Assembly: GCF_002196855.1 (NCBI RefSeq)
Contig: NZ_NIPW01000003.1
Coordinates: forward strand, 84,113 to 148,112
Source of the DNA: Haematobacter genomosp. 1
Lineage (GTDB): Bacteria > Pseudomonadota > Alphaproteobacteria > Rhodobacterales > Rhodobacteraceae
Length of the DNA stretch: 64,000 nucleotides
Direction of reading: 5' to 3'
This document shows positions 57,836-64,000 of this stretch, one piece after another (positions within the stretch are counted from its first letter, which is position 1; every line of letters starts with the position of its first letter). Both the position numbers and the translations under genes were made by a program. Below the pieces are notes generated by a model. That model saw nothing but the letters and a program-made list of their open reading frames with translations, did no database searches and was not told the origin of the DNA.

Positions 57836-57877
57836 GATGAAGGCTTGATCCTGACGTCATTTTCTAGTCGTTGCGCG

Positions 57878-57902
57878 GGAACAAAACGTCTGGAAGCGCG
57901 TT
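57878..57902 (+). promoter_or_regulatory. EcfG-type promoter of phyR
   Basis: GGAAC (57878-57882), 16 nt, CGTT (57899-57902), 37 nt before the phyR ATG. It overlaps the oppositely directed nepR promoter. Confidence 0.85.
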
Positions 57903-57909
57903 CGGTTCC
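57885..57909 (-). promoter_or_regulatory. EcfG-type promoter of nepR-ecfG
   Basis: On the minus strand: GGAAC (57909-57905), 16 nt, CGTT (57888-57885), 49 nt before the nepR ATG. Each promoter's -10 box lies within the other's spacer, so only one can plausibly be occupied at a time. Confidence 0.85.
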
Positions 57910-57939
57910 AACTGCACAGGAAGAATCTTCGGAGACATC

Positions 57940-58749
57940 ATGACAAAGACGCAGGCTGACCTCGCCCAACGGATCGGAGAGCAGCTTCCGTATCTGCGCC
58001 GCTACGCCCGTGCCTTGACGGGTAGCCAGACAACCGGGGATGCCTATGCGGCTGCGACGCTGGAGGCCATCCTTGAAGACCGAAGCGTCTTCGAGGGCGC
58101 GCTTTCCCCGAAAGTGGCGCTGTTCCGTGCCTTCCACCTGATCTGGTCCAGCGCAGGCGCTCCGATTGCCGAAGCCGTGGGCGATGTTCTGGAACGGCGG
58201 GCGCAGGTGCATCTGGGCACCCTGACGAGAAATACGCGCGAGGCCCTTTTGCTTCGCACGGTCGAGGAGTTTTCTTTCGAGGAAATCGCCGAGATCATGC
58301 AGATTTCGCCTGCAGAAGCGGAAGAGCTGCTCACGACCGCTCTGAACGAGATGGAAGAATCCGTCCTCGGCAAGATCATGATCATCGAGGATGAAGCCAT
58401 CATCGCGATGGATATCCATTCGATCGTGACGGGAATGGGCCACCGCGTGACGGGCAATGCGCGAACCCGCGATGCCGCCGTTGCCTTGGGCCAGAAGGAT
58501 CGCCCCGATCTCATCCTTGCGGATATTCAGCTCGCGGATGGATCCTCCGGCATCGATGCGGTCAACGAGCTTCTGCAAATTCTTGGCGATGTTCCAGTGA
58601 TCTTCATCACCGCCTTCCCGCAGCGTCTGCTGACGGGCGAGCGACCGGAGCCAGCCTTCCTGATCACGAAACCCTATTCGGAGGAGCAGGTGCGGTCTGC
58701 GGTCAGTCAGGCGATGTTCTTTGCGTCCACCGAGGACATGCGCGTCTAG
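57940..58749 (+). CDS. phyR: PhyR: sigma-like anti-anti-sigma response regulator
   Basis: A 269-residue protein with an N-terminal ECF sigma-mimic domain (about 1-135; LPYLRRYARALTGSQTTGDA, then EEFSFEEIAEIMQIS) and a C-terminal receiver (about 144-265; KIMIIEDEAIIAMDIHS, phosphoacceptor Asp195 in LILADIQLADG, conserved Lys in FLITKPYSEEQV). When phosphorylated, the sigma-like domain sequesters NepR and frees EcfG. The ATG at 57940, with GGAG five bases upstream, is preferred over an in-frame start 23 codons earlier that would fall inside the promoter. Confidence 0.96.
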   Translation: MTKTQADLAQRIGEQLPYLRRYARALTGSQTTGDAYAAATLEAILEDRSVFEGALSPKVALFRAFHLIWSSAGAPIAEAVGDVLERRAQVHLGTLTRNTREALLLRTVEEFSFEEIAEIMQISPAEAEELLTTALNEMEESVLGKIMIIEDEAIIAMDIHSIVTGMGHRVTGNARTRDAAVALGQKDRPDLILADIQLADGSSGIDAVNELLQILGDVPVIFITAFPQRLLTGERPEPAFLITKPYSEEQVRSAVSQAMFFASTEDMRV

Positions 58750-58776
58750 ATTTCCTGATCTTCGGGAAGCGGTCAG

Positions 58777-58807
58777 AAGGGCGACGGATCACACCGTCGC
58801 CCTTTTT
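58777..58807. terminator. Terminator between phyR and the DUF1328 gene
   Basis: AAGGGCGACGG (58777-58787), loop ATCACA, CCGTCGCCCTT (58794-58804), then T: a perfect 11-bp stem 28 nt after phyR and adjacent to the convergent DUF1328 stop. Confidence 0.9.
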
Positions 58808-58808
58808 A

Positions 58809-58979
58809 TCAGGGCGTACGCCCGCCGACCGCGCGCGCGATAAGGGCAACTATAAACAGGACCAGAAAGATGAAGAACAGGATCTGAGCGATGCCGGCAG
58901 ATGCGCTGGCTATTCCGCCGAAGCCGAAAACCCCTGCAATTATGGCGACGACCAGAAAGACAAGAGCCCAGTAGAGCAT
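58809..58979 (-). CDS. DUF1328 (YtjA-type) small membrane protein
   Basis: A 56-residue protein, [20 protein letters not shown]..., with two hydrophobic helices separated by a Gly/Ser turn ([12 protein letters not shown]) and a short basic C-terminus (RAVGGRTP). This matches the DUF1328 family of small inner-membrane proteins, unknown in function and often stress-linked. It is too short for common ORF cut-offs; the longer frame on the same strand (58789-59001) is only its shadow. A near-consensus EcfG-type promoter lies upstream (59032-59057). Confidence 0.9.
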   Translation of the reverse strand: MLYWALVFLVVAIIAGVFGFGGIASASAGIAQILFFIFLVLFIVALIARAVGGRTP

Positions 58980-59031
58980 GAGGTTTTCCCTTCCCTTTCA
59001 ATTTTACGCCAAGCGGCGTTATTGTGTTTAC

Positions 59032-59057
59032 AACCTGTAAATGAGCTTTGTGGTTCC
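59032..59057 (-). promoter_or_regulatory. Near-consensus EcfG-type promoter of the DUF1328 gene
   Basis: On the minus strand: GGAAC (59057-59053), 17 nt, GGTT (59035-59032); one mismatch in the -10 box (CGTT expected). It lies 53 nt before the ATG and back to back with the next promoter. Confidence 0.6.
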
Positions 59058-59080
59058 CTTCTTATCGACGCTTCCCGAAT

Positions 59081-59106
59081 GGAACCGTCGAGGGTAACTC
59101 TGCGTT
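59081..59106 (+). promoter_or_regulatory. EcfG-type promoter of the DUF883-holin-like operon
   Basis: GGAAC (59081-59085), 17 nt, CGTT (59103-59106), 59 nt before the DUF883 ATG. Both boxes match the consensus. Confidence 0.8.
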
Positions 59107-59165
59107 AGCAAAGTGCGCGGTCGTAGTGTCGATCGTTGGAGAAATGCAGTCGAAGGAGCTGGCAG

Positions 59166-59495
59166 ATGGCCCGTACGGAAGTCGAACAAGAAGTGACCGA
59201 ACCCTCGATGGCCGAGCTGTCGAGCCAGCTTGATTCCCTCAAGGCCGATATGGTGGCCATCACGGAAACACTTGCCCAGCTGGGTCGCGCCAAGGGTCAG
59301 CAGGTGGCGGACGCCGCCCGTTCCGAAGCACAGGCCCTGCGAGAGCGTGGTGAGCAGAAGGTCGCGGACATGCAGGACCGCGCCTATCAGCTCAGCGATC
59401 AGACGAGCCAAATGGTGCGCGAAAACCCGGCAACCGCGCTTGGCGTCGCGGCCGGGGCCGGTTTCCTGTTCGGCCTTCTCCTGTCGCGCCGCTGA
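59166..59495 (+). CDS. DUF883-family (ElaB/YqjD-like) membrane-anchored protein
   Basis: A 109-residue protein with an amphipathic, Ala/Glu/Gln-rich helical region (about 15-80) and a C-terminal transmembrane helix in the typical ENPATALGVAAGAGFLFGLLLSRR context (annotated here in two parts: ENPATALGVAAGAG, FLFGLLLSRR). YqjD and ElaB are stationary-phase membrane proteins in enterobacteria, YqjD associating with ribosomes. AAGGAG precedes the ATG by seven nt. It is followed two nt later by the holin-like gene, the same order as yqjD-yqjE. Confidence 0.9.
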   Translation: MARTEVEQEVTEPSMAELSSQLDSLKADMVAITETLAQLGRAKGQQVADAARSEAQALRERGEQKVADMQDRAYQLSDQTSQMVRENPATALGVAAGAGFLFGLLLSRR

Positions 59496-59497
59496 CC

Positions 59498-59944
59498 ATG
59501 CTGGAGCAGCTGACCGCCGGCGTGAAGGAGGCTGCCGTCGACGCGGCGCGGAAATCCCTCCTCTCGCTGGTTGCAGGGGTGCTTTTCTGCGTCGGTATCG
59601 CATTCCTGACAGCGGCGCTCTGGCTGTTCATCGAGCGGCAGAGCAATGCGCTGACAGCGGCCCTTGGCGTGGCGCTGGCCTATATTCTCGCGGGTATCAT
59701 CGTGCTGCTGGTCGGCAGAAACCGTGACCGGGCGGCACATCCCGGAACGCCGGGCGTGCGGGCGTATGACGCTCCGCCAGCCGGTGGCGTCGGCCCGGGC
59801 CCGCGTGACCCTGCGCGAGCATTCGCGTCTGGCTCGTCCGTCGTTCCGCCGTTGATGGAAGCATTCTTCTTCGGGCTGGATTCGGCCCTGCGGTCGCGGA
59901 ACGGTGCGCCGCCACCCCCCCCACCGCCGCGCGACCGTTATTAA
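59498..59944 (+). CDS. YqjE/phage-holin-like membrane protein
   Basis: A 148-residue protein. An N-terminal amphipathic segment is followed by two transmembrane helices, SLVAGVLFCVGIAFLTAALW (about 23-42) and ALGVALAYILAGIIVLLVG (about 55-73). A long hydrophilic Pro/Gly-rich cytoplasmic tail ends in a seven-Pro run (APPPPPPPRDRY). The two-helix core fits the YqjE/Holin-X group found beside DUF883 genes. The function is unknown, possibly membrane stabilisation under stress. It is in one transcript with DUF883 under an EcfG-type promoter. Confidence 0.8.
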   Translation: MLEQLTAGVKEAAVDAARKSLLSLVAGVLFCVGIAFLTAALWLFIERQSNALTAALGVALAYILAGIIVLLVGRNRDRAAHPGTPGVRAYDAPPAGGVGPGPRDPARAFASGSSVVPPLMEAFFFGLDSALRSRNGAPPPPPPPRDRY

Positions 59945-59958
59945 GGGCCGCGCGACCT

Positions 59959-60879
59959 TTATTGAACATCCGCGCCGCGCGGCTCCAGATTGAGCTGCGC
60001 GGCGTGTTCTCTCGCACTCGAAAGCCGCCTGCGCCGGACTTCTGCATTGAGCGCGGCGCCGAGCAGCACGGAATAAGCGGAAAGATACAGCCACATCAGC
60101 AGGATCATCACTGCCGCGATGGACCCGTATATTTCGTTGTAGCGGCCGAAGTTCGTCAGGAAATAGGTGAAACCAAGCGAGGCGATGGCCCAGAGCACCA
60201 CGGCCAGCAACGTCCCCGGCAGCAGGTTTCCGGGTTTGCTCCCCCGCCAGTTCGGCCCGATGCGGTAAAGGAGCCATATGCCCCCGAGCACGATCCCCGT
60301 GGAGGCGAGAACATGCGCGAGGTTGAAGGCGATGTTTTCCAGCAGCGGGATGTGGAAGAATGTCAGCAGGATCGGCAGCACCACCGCAACCGTCAACGCC
60401 ACAAGCGCCGTGGCGGTAAAGGTCAGGGTGAGCAGGATCGACACCAGATAGGCAATCACACTGTGCGGGTTCGGCTTGCGATAGATCGCGTTGAGACCCC
60501 TGACCATCGCGTCTATGGCCGCCATGGCTGACCACAGCGCCACGGCGAAGGAGATGAGCGTGGCCCAGCCCAGCGTGCCCGAATTCGTCTCCACCAGCGA
60601 AGTCACCTGCGAGCGGATGATCTCGAAGGCGGCGGGCGGAACGATTTCCCGGAAATACTCCAGTTGCTCCTGAATGACATAGGGATCCTGCCACGATCCC
60701 CAGACGGAGATGAGCGCGCTGGCAGCGGGAAACATCGCAAAGACCGTGAAGAAGGCGACGCCTCCTGCAGCGAGCGACAGGTTCGCCCGGTCGATCGTGT
60801 CGAGCATCGCCATCACGAGGCTCTGTTGCTTGGGAGAGGAGTTTGACAGCCTGTGACCTCCTTCATGCAGGCGAGCCAT
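59959..60879 (-). CDS. YihY/BrkB-family inner membrane protein
   Basis: A 306-residue protein with about six transmembrane helices. Family blocks: LSLAAGGVAFFTVFAMFPA, FAVALWSAMAAIDAMVRGLN and YGSIAAVMILLMWLYLSAYS near the C-terminus, followed by a polar tail (AEVRRRRLSSAREHAAQ). Function unknown. The ATG at 60879 is chosen since the in-frame start further upstream (60978) would lie inside the TPP riboswitch region of the opposite strand. It is convergent with the holin-like gene (14 nt apart), so it closes the GSR island; no EcfG-type promoter precedes it. Confidence 0.85.
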   Translation of the reverse strand: MARLHEGGHRLSNSSPKQQSLVMAMLDTIDRANLSLAAGGVAFFTVFAMFPAASALISVWGSWQDPYVIQEQLEYFREIVPPAAFEIIRSQVTSLVETNSGTLGWATLISFAVALWSAMAAIDAMVRGLNAIYRKPNPHSVIAYLVSILLTLTFTATALVALTVAVVLPILLTFFHIPLLENIAFNLAHVLASTGIVLGGIWLLYRIGPNWRGSKPGNLLPGTLLAVVLWAIASLGFTYFLTNFGRYNEIYGSIAAVMILLMWLYLSAYSVLLGAALNAEVRRRRLSSAREHAAQLNLEPRGADVQ

Positions 60880-60948
60880 TCTAGGCCCGTCCTGCCGTGA
60901 TCGGAAGGGCACTTTGCCTTTTCTGCGGGAAGGGTTATCCTTTACCTC

Positions 60949-61027
60949 ACCTCGGGGTGCCATCCGGCTGAGACGCATCGCGCGAACCCGTAGAACCTGA
61001 TCCGGTCAGCACCGGCGGAGGGAAGGT
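60949..61027 (+). promoter_or_regulatory. TPP (THI element) riboswitch
   Basis: The conserved core is readable in order: CTCGGGGTGCC (60951-60961), GGCTGAGACGC with the CUGAGA box (60967-60977), ACCCG (60986-60990), GAACCTGATCCGG (60993-61005) and CACCGGCGGAGGGAAG (61010-61025). This is the thiamine diphosphate-binding fold. It ends about 35 nt before the thiB ATG and should repress thiBPQ when thiamine diphosphate is plentiful. I see no separate terminator, so translational control is likely. Confidence 0.95.
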
Positions 61028-61060
61028 CCGACGCTGTTGCCCCAAAATGGAGGCGCCGTC

Positions 61061-62056
61061 ATGCGGCTTGGATTGATCGCCGCGGTTTTCGCAGGGTTTC
61101 TGGGGCAAGGGGTGGCAGCGGCGCCCGTGCTCACCGTCTATACTTACGACAGTTTCGTCTCGGAATGGGGGCCGGGGCCGAAGATCAAGGCCCTGTTCGA
61201 GGCGGAGTGCGGCTGCACCGTTGATTTCGTGACGGCGGGCGACGGGGCCTCGCTGCTCGGGCGGCTGCGGCTGGAGGGCACGCGAAGCCCCGCCGACGTG
61301 GTGGTCGGTCTGGACAACAACCTGATCGATGCCGCGCGGGAATCGGGCCTGTTCGCGCCGCACGGGCTGGGCCATGTCGCGCTCGACCTGCCGGTGGAGG
61401 CGGGGGATGACACCTTCCTGCCCTTCGACTGGGGCTATTTCGCATTCGTCTATGACCGCACGAAGCTTTCCGACCCGCCCGACAGCTTCCCCGCGCTGAT
61501 CGACAGGCCCGCTTCCTTCAAGGTGATCCTCCAGGATCCGCGCTCCTCCACGCCCGGCCTCGGGCTGCTGCTCTGGGTAAAGGCGGCCTATGGCGACCGG
61601 GCGCCGGAGATCTGGAAGGGGCTTGCGCCCCATGTCCTCACCGTGACGCCGGGCTGGTCGGAGGCTTACGGGATGTTCCTGAAGGGAGAGGCGGACATGG
61701 TTCTCTCCTATACCACCTCGCCCGCCTATCACATCATCGAGGAGCAGGACGATACCAAGGCCGCCGCGATGTTCGCCGAAGGGCATTACCTGCAGGTGGA
61801 AGTCGCCGCCCGACTGGCCAGCAGCCAGGAGCAGGAACTGGCTGGCCGTTTCCTGTCCTTCCTCCTCTCGGATGCGGCGCAGGCTGTGCTGCCCACGACC
61901 AACTGGATGTATCCTGCCATCATCCCGGCGGGGGGGCTCCCGGCAGGCTTCGAGAAGCTCTCCATCCCCGAACGCGCGCTGATCTTCACGCCGGAGGAGG
62001 CCCGCTCAATACGTGACGCGGCGCTGGACGAATGGCTGGGGGCGCTCAGCCGGTGA
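61061..62056 (+). CDS. thiB: Thiamine ABC transporter substrate-binding protein
   Basis: A 331-residue periplasmic protein with signal peptide MRLGLIAAVFAGFLGQGVAA. The mature start is VLTVYTYDSFVSEWGPGP, the classical ThiB N-terminus. Further blocks: ADVVVGLDNNLIDAA, FDWGYFAFVYD, and TPGWSEAYGMFLKGEADMVL with SYTTSPAYH. It binds thiamine and its phosphates. The ATG at 61061 follows GGAGG by eight nt; an upstream in-frame TTG is rejected. It is first in the riboswitch-controlled operon thiBPQ. Confidence 0.95.
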   Translation: MRLGLIAAVFAGFLGQGVAAAPVLTVYTYDSFVSEWGPGPKIKALFEAECGCTVDFVTAGDGASLLGRLRLEGTRSPADVVVGLDNNLIDAARESGLFAPHGLGHVALDLPVEAGDDTFLPFDWGYFAFVYDRTKLSDPPDSFPALIDRPASFKVILQDPRSSTPGLGLLLWVKAAYGDRAPEIWKGLAPHVLTVTPGWSEAYGMFLKGEADMVLSYTTSPAYHIIEEQDDTKAAAMFAEGHYLQVEVAARLASSQEQELAGRFLSFLLSDAAQAVLPTTNWMYPAIIPAGGLPAGFEKLSIPERALIFTPEEARSIRDAALDEWLGALSR

Positions 62057-63582
62057 GGTTTCTGGCAGGGGGGGCGGCGCTTGCCCTCGTTCTGGGCCTG
62101 ACGCTCGGCACGCTGCTGGCCGTGGCGATAACGGCCGGAGGGTTCAGCGCGCTGCGGCCGGGCGATGTGGCTGCGATCCGCTTCACCGTGAGTCAGGCGC
62201 TGATTTCCGCGGTGGTGAGCGTGCTGCTTGCCATCCCGGTCGCCCGCGCGCTGGCGCGGCGGCGGTTTCCGGGGCGGGGGCTGCTCATCACCCTGCTGGG
62301 CGCGCCGTTTCTGCTGCCGGTGATCGTGGCGGTGCTGGGCCTCGTCTCCGTCTTTGGCAGGGCCGGGCTGGTGAATGCGGCGCTCACGGCCCTGGGGCTG
62401 CCGCCGGTGTCGATCTACGGGCCGCAGGGGGTGATCCTTGCCCATGTGTTCTTCAACCTGCCGCTCGCCACCCGGTTGCTGCTGGAGGGCTGGCTCGCGA
62501 TACCGGCGGAACGCTTCCGCCTTGCCGCCGCACTGGATTTCCGTCCGGCGGACATGCGGCGGCATCTGGAGCGACCTATGCTGAGGGAGCGGTTGCCGGG
62601 CGCGTTTCTGGCGATCTTCCTTGTCTGCCTCACCTCCTTTGCCGTGGCGTTGACGCTGGGGGGCGGTCCACGGGCGACGACGGTGGAGCTTGCCATCTAT
62701 CAGGCCTTCGGTTTCGACTTCGATCTCGGGCGTGCGGCGCTGCTCGCGCTCGTGCAGTTCGGCATCTGCGCCATGGCGGCGGTGGTTGCTGCGGTGATCT
62801 CCGTGCCCTCCGGCTTCGGCACCGGCCTTGACCGGCCGGTGCAGCGCTGGGATGCGGCGGGGCCGATGGCGCGTGTGCTCGACACGCTGGCCATCGGCGG
62901 GGCGGCGGTCTTTCTGCTCGTCCCCCTTCTGGCGCTGGTGATGGAAGGGGCGGGCGGTCTGCCCGGCCTTTCCGCAAGCGTCTTCCGGGCGGCGGGGCGC
63001 TCGCTGGTCGTGGCGGTGGGGTCTGCACTGCTCACGCTCCTCCTCTCGCTGTCGCTCTCCCTGCTCGCATCGCCGCGCCGGCGATGGGTGGAGACGGCGG
63101 GGATGCTGCCGCTCGCCTCTTCCTCTCTGGTGATGGGCACGGGGTTGTTCATCCTGCTGAACCCGCTGGTCGATCCGGCGCAGCTGTCGCTCGGTGTCAC
63201 GGCGGCGGTCAATGCGGTGATGGCGCTGCCCTTTGCCTTTCGCATCCTGCTTCCCGCCGTCCGGGCGGAGGAGGCAGGTTATGCCCGTCTGGCGGAGAGC
63301 CTCGGGATGCGCGGGGTGTCGCGACTCCGTCTCGTCACGCTGCCGCGGCTTCGGCGGCCGCTCTGCTTTGCGGGCGGGCTGGCGGCGGCGCTCTCCATGG
63401 GGGATCTGGGGGTGATCGCGCTTTTCGCCCGCGCGGACGAGGCGACCCTGCCCTTGCAGATCTACCGGCTCATGGGCGCCTACCGGATGGCGGAGGCTTC
63501 GGCGGCTGCGGTGCTGCTGCTTGCGCTGAGCTTCGGGATTTTCTGGATCATCGACAGGATGGGACGCGGTGCTGAGGCTTGA
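62053..63582 (+). CDS. thiP: Thiamine ABC transporter permease, GTG start
   Basis: A 509-residue fused permease with two six-helix halves. Each has an EAA-type loop contacting the ATPase: FRLAAALDFRPADMRRHLER (about residue 155) and ARLAESLGMRGVSRLRLVTL (about 415). Its end LPLQIYRLMGAYRMAEASAA is typical of ThiP. The GTG at 62053 overlaps the thiB stop by four bases. Confidence 0.94.
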   Translation: MRFLAGGAALALVLGLTLGTLLAVAITAGGFSALRPGDVAAIRFTVSQALISAVVSVLLAIPVARALARRRFPGRGLLITLLGAPFLLPVIVAVLGLVSVFGRAGLVNAALTALGLPPVSIYGPQGVILAHVFFNLPLATRLLLEGWLAIPAERFRLAAALDFRPADMRRHLERPMLRERLPGAFLAIFLVCLTSFAVALTLGGGPRATTVELAIYQAFGFDFDLGRAALLALVQFGICAMAAVVAAVISVPSGFGTGLDRPVQRWDAAGPMARVLDTLAIGGAAVFLLVPLLALVMEGAGGLPGLSASVFRAAGRSLVVAVGSALLTLLLSLSLSLLASPRRRWVETAGMLPLASSSLVMGTGLFILLNPLVDPAQLSLGVTAAVNAVMALPFAFRILLPAVRAEEAGYARLAESLGMRGVSRLRLVTLPRLRRPLCFAGGLAAALSMGDLGVIALFARADEATLPLQIYRLMGAYRMAEASAAAVLLLALSFGIFWIIDRMGRGAEA

Positions 63583-64000
63583 ACAGGTCACGATCCGGCA
63601 GGGCGACTTCGTTCTCTCCGCCGATTTCACGGTGGAGGCCGGGCGGCGGGTCGCGGTCATGGGGCCGTCGGGGGCGGGAAAGTCCACGCTGTTGAACGCG
63701 ATCGCCGGGTTCCTGCCGCTCGCTTCGGGCCGCATCCTCTGGGCGGGTGAGGATATCGGGGGGCTGCGTCCGGGTGCCCGGCCGATGACCGTGCTGTTTC
63801 AGGACAACAACCTTTTCCCGCATCTGACCGTCAGCCAGAATGTCGGGCTGGGTCTCCGCCCGGATCTGCGGCTTGGTGAACCGGAGCGGCGGCAGGTCGC
63901 CGCAGCCCTTGCCGATGTGGGGCTGGAGGGGTTGGGCGCGCGCAGACCCGCAGCACTTTCCGGCGGGCAGGCGGGGCGGGTGGCGCTGGCCCGCGCGCTC
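63569..64000 (+). CDS. thiQ: Thiamine ABC transporter ATP-binding protein, truncated by window end
   Basis: The first 144 residues are visible. GTG start at 63569, overlapping thiP by 14 nt. Walker A is VMGPSGAGKSTLLNAIAG, the Q loop MTVLFQDNNLFPHLT, and the ABC signature AALSGGQAGRVALARAL at the window edge. The short VLRLEQVTIRQGDFVL N-terminus and FQDNNLF are typical of ThiQ. Walker B lies beyond the window. Confidence 0.94.
   Translation, partial: MLRLEQVTIRQGDFVLSADFTVEAGRRVAVMGPSGAGKSTLLNAIAGFLPLASGRILWAGEDIGGLRPGARPMTVLFQDNNLFPHLTVSQNVGLGLRPDLRLGEPERRQVAAALADVGLEGLGARRPAALSGGQAGRVALARAL

Noticed and set aside
58789..59001. 70-codon minus-strand frame
   Set aside because: Out-of-frame shadow of the DUF1328 gene at 58809-58979, which has two clear membrane helices and a promoter.
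61786..63735. Long minus-strand frame opposite thiP
   Set aside because: Arg/Gln/His-rich antisense product; thiP and thiB are supported by riboswitch, overlaps and motifs.

Overview
The window is GC-rich, densely packed chromosomal DNA of an alphaproteobacterium, most likely Rhodobacterales (Rhodobacteraceae-like). The evidence is a PetP/PetR-type regulator pair, an FzlA-like GST-fold division protein next to queG, a leuC-leuD-endonuclease-leuB block, an rsfS-rlmH-gpmI-envC-ctpA-rppH run, and a complete alphaproteobacterial general stress response (GSR) locus phyR/nepR/ecfG/histidine kinase. I saw no rRNA, tRNA, CRISPR array, prophage or intact insertion sequence. Almost everything is core housekeeping. 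Genus cannot be decided from the sequence.

Layout. 1-1.05 kb: a truncated YihY/BrkB membrane protein diverging from a MobA-like nucleotidyltransferase. 1.66-11.06 kb, minus strand: pyc, rppH, ctpA, envC-like, gpmI, rlmH, rsfS, several joined by 4-nt overlaps; rsfS is preceded by a 20-codon leader ORF ending in a TTGA overlap. 11.3-19.8 kb, plus strand: glutathione peroxidase, leuCD, an EEP-fold protein, leuB, mtgA, fzlA, queG. 20.2-25.8 kb: ilvE diverging from petP-petR, then xseB-ispA-dxs (isoprenoid precursors). 25.9-32.7 kb: an MFS transporter, an SDR, purine salvage genes (ade-amn), HU, and a DMT exporter. 33-37.7 kb: aroC, rpsO-pnp, an L,D-transpeptidase. 37.8-45.7 kb: a 1-Cys peroxiredoxin, rluA, a two-domain GFA protein, a thiolase, a STAS/RsbW-like partner-switching pair, folC-accD, and a CPBP protease. 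46-55 kb: a LysR regulator, a four-gene overlapping operon (cinA-like, GNAT, CMD, OmpA), sfsA, map, a LysE exporter, gyrB. 55-60.9 kb: the GSR island. 60.9-64 kb: TPP riboswitch and thiBPQ, with thiQ cut by the window end.

How it works together. The most coherent system is the GSR island. Promoter motifs of the EcfG type (GGAAC, 16-17 nt, CGTT) can be read directly between nepR and phyR, where two such promoters overlap head-on in a 32-bp palindrome. They are also seen before csbD, before a DUF883/holin-like pair and, with one mismatch, before a DUF1328 gene. The sigma factor, anti-sigma factor, anti-anti-sigma response regulator, a sensor kinase and several output genes therefore lie within about 6 kb. 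I see no clearly novel defence or mobile system. The less explained items are non-coding: a 13-bp tandem array, a long GCACGTGC-containing inverted repeat after leuB, an inverted-repeat-bounded 174-bp segment beside ompA, and the rsfS leader ORF.
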